DNA of 33,654 bases, from contig JAKOQZ010000132.1 of assembly GCA_029778105.1 (NCBI GenBank), positions 1 to 33,654 on the forward strand, given 5' to 3'. This DNA is from Pseudomonadota bacterium. GTDB lineage: Bacteria; Pseudomonadota; Alphaproteobacteria; Micropepsales; Micropepsaceae. The notes below the pieces were generated by a model. That model was not told the DNA's origin, did not search any database, and saw nothing but the letters and a program-made list of their open reading frames with translations. A program made the position numbers and the translations under genes. Positions 32,200 through 33,654 of the stretch are shown here, one piece after another. Each line of letters starts with the position of its first letter. The stretch's first letter is position 1.

Positions 32200-33654
32200 A
32201 TGACGCCATGCGCACGCCTGACGAAACTTCTGCTTGCCGGTGCCTGCCTTTCGCTAACCACAGCCTCTGCCCAAACGCCTGAAGCGGAGAAGTCCACCGT
32301 CGACACGACGGTCACCACCACCCAGACAGCGGATGACGCCGAGGAGATCACCGTCACCGCGACGCGACGCGCCACCAAAATCCAGGAAACGCCGATCGCC
32401 ATCACGGCCGTCGGCCAGAAGGCGATCGAAAACGCCGGCGTCCGTGAGACCCAGAGCCTGACACAGGTCGTTCCGGCCCTTGCATTCCCGCAATCGGAAT
32501 CGTCCGGCTCGGTGACCGCCCGCATCCGCGGCGTCGGCACGCAGGGCTCCAATCCCGGGCTTGAGTCCGCTGTCGGCATCTTCATCGACGGCGTCTATCG
32601 CAGCCGCAATTCGGTCGCGTTCGGCGATCTTGGCGACATCCAGCGTGTCGAGGTGCTGCGCGGCCCGCAGGGGACGCTGTTCGGCCGCAACACCTCTGCC
32701 GGTCTGATCAGCGTGATCACGCGCGAGCCGGACATGGAGAAATTCTCGGCCAACGCCAGCGCCACGTACGAGTCGTTCGACGGCTATTATTTCAACGCCA
32801 ACGTCACCGGCCCGGTGTCCGACGATGCCGCGTTCCGCCTGTTCGGGTCCTACCGCAAGCGCGACGGCTTCATGCGCATCTTCTCGGGACCGTCACTGAC
32901 CGAGCGCGACGGCAACGCCAAGGAAGGCTGGAATTTCCGCGGTCAGTTCCTGTGGAAACCGAGCGAGACGACTTCGATCCGGCTCATTGCCGACGCCGGA
33001 CACAAGGATGACGAGTGCTGCTACGCCGCCGTCCTGCGCCCGGGCGGCCCCGGCCGGGCCGGCGGTCTGACGGTCTATCAGGCGATCCAGACCGTGCTGG
33101 GCTATCAGGGCACGGCCAACGTCAACACGATCGAAGATCAAATCGGTTTCGCCAATCGCGAGCATCCGCAGATCGTCGATGAGTATGGCTTCTCGGGTGA
33201 GGTGAACAGCGATCTGGGCTTGGGCCAGCTCAACTCGATCACCGCCTATCGCGCCTGGACGCTCGCGGGCGGCTCGGACGCCGCCTACACCTCGGCCGAC
33301 CTTCTGTGGACAGAGCCCGATGTCGGCTAGCAGAACTTCCAGACCGTCACTCAGGACGTCAGCCTCACCGGCTCGACCGGCTGGGCCGACTGGCTCGTCG
33401 GCGCCTTCTACGCCCACGAAACGCTGGATCGCGAAACCAGTACGCTGAACGGGTCGGATACCGAGGCATTCTTCTCGCGCTACCGCATCAATCCGGGCAG
33501 CAATACCTTCACACGGAACGTCCTCGCCGGCGTCCTCGCCCAGCGTCCGCTGGCGCCCGCCTATGCCGGCGGGAACACCCACGCGCTCGGCACCGGCCTG
33601 CACGACGAATATCACCAGACCTCCGACAGCATCGCGATCTTCACCCACAATACG
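32200..33654 (+). pseudogene. TonB-dependent receptor interrupted by an in-frame amber stop (partial at the right edge)
   Basis: The frame from ATG 32200 reads 376 residues, ending at TAG 33328-33330, but the same frame stays open for at least 108 more codons to the window edge. The early part has a signal peptide (cleavage near ASA-QT, residue 24/25), a TonB box EEITVTA (48-54), a plug domain with RIRGVGTQGSNPG and EVLRGPQGTLFGRNTSAGLIS, and barrel strands. Past the stop, TVTQDVSLTGSTGWADWLVGAF-type strands continue the family, so it was one protein. GGGGGA lies before the ATG. It would import a siderophore, oligosaccharide or other ligand; the substrate is unknown. The change may be real, a sequencing error, or suppressed. 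Confidence 0.75.

Noticed and set aside
1-33654. Possible mobile island, CRISPR array or defence system
   Set aside because: No transposase, integrase, repeat-spacer array, attachment-site pair or known defence domain was seen; composition looks even apart from the short spacer before the TonB receptor.

Overview
The window reads as a chromosomal segment of a high-GC Alphaproteobacterium. The evidence is the strong G/C preference at third codon positions, the xseB-ispA-dxs-tlyA-rRNA methyltransferase order, a FabI/AroC block, a GH17-GT2 beta-glucan synthase and a TonB-dependent receptor. Lineages near Caulobacterales, Sphingomonadales or Micropepsales would fit, but the sequence alone does not fix the order. 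No tRNA, rRNA, CRISPR array, insertion sequence or phage gene was found. Genes are densely packed and no gene-free stretch exceeds about 165 bases.

Layout: (1) 1-1000, minus: a partial YegD-like Hsp70 and a Nudix hydrolase. (2) 1086-3233, plus: an operon of three FKBP-type prolyl isomerases with a chorismate mutase inserted after the first. (3) 3372-6026, plus: a membrane beta-glucan synthase with GH17 and GT2 domains, preceded by a 19-bp palindrome. (4) 6030-8837, minus: YceI, cytochrome b561, a second YceI and a Sua5-type tRNA-modification enzyme. (5) 8953-12500, plus: a long acyl-CoA dehydrogenase, an MBL-fold hydrolase and an exported YbjN-like protein. (6) 12505-15981: a methyltransferase (minus), a GNAT acetyltransferase (plus), then an alpha/beta hydrolase and an orphan ssuD (both minus). 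(7) 16136-22305, plus: HDAC-like deacylase, xseB, ispA, dxs, tlyA and a RlmD/RumA-type rRNA methyltransferase. The isoprenoid genes dxs and ispA lie together. (8) 22309-25351, minus: fabI, aroC, a Cys-based phosphatase and a small membrane protein with an apparent frameshift. (9) 25426-26355, minus: a CbpA-type DnaJ protein. (10) 26436-32087, plus: pdxH, a cation diffusion facilitator, a GNAT protein, an acyl-CoA ligase, a DUF1499 membrane protein and a glycerophosphodiester phosphodiesterase. (11) 32200 to the end, plus: a TonB-dependent receptor interrupted by an in-frame amber codon.

Most genes are housekeeping or common accessory types, and I did not find a clear new multi-gene system. 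The best second-look items are local. They are a probable CTG start in the RlmD-like gene, a C8/G8 tract that splits a small membrane protein, and an amber codon in the TonB receptor. Others are a perfect palindrome matching a reported PhaR consensus upstream of the glucan synthase, a Shine-Dalgarno-bearing nine-codon leader ORF, and the FKBP/chorismate mutase cluster.
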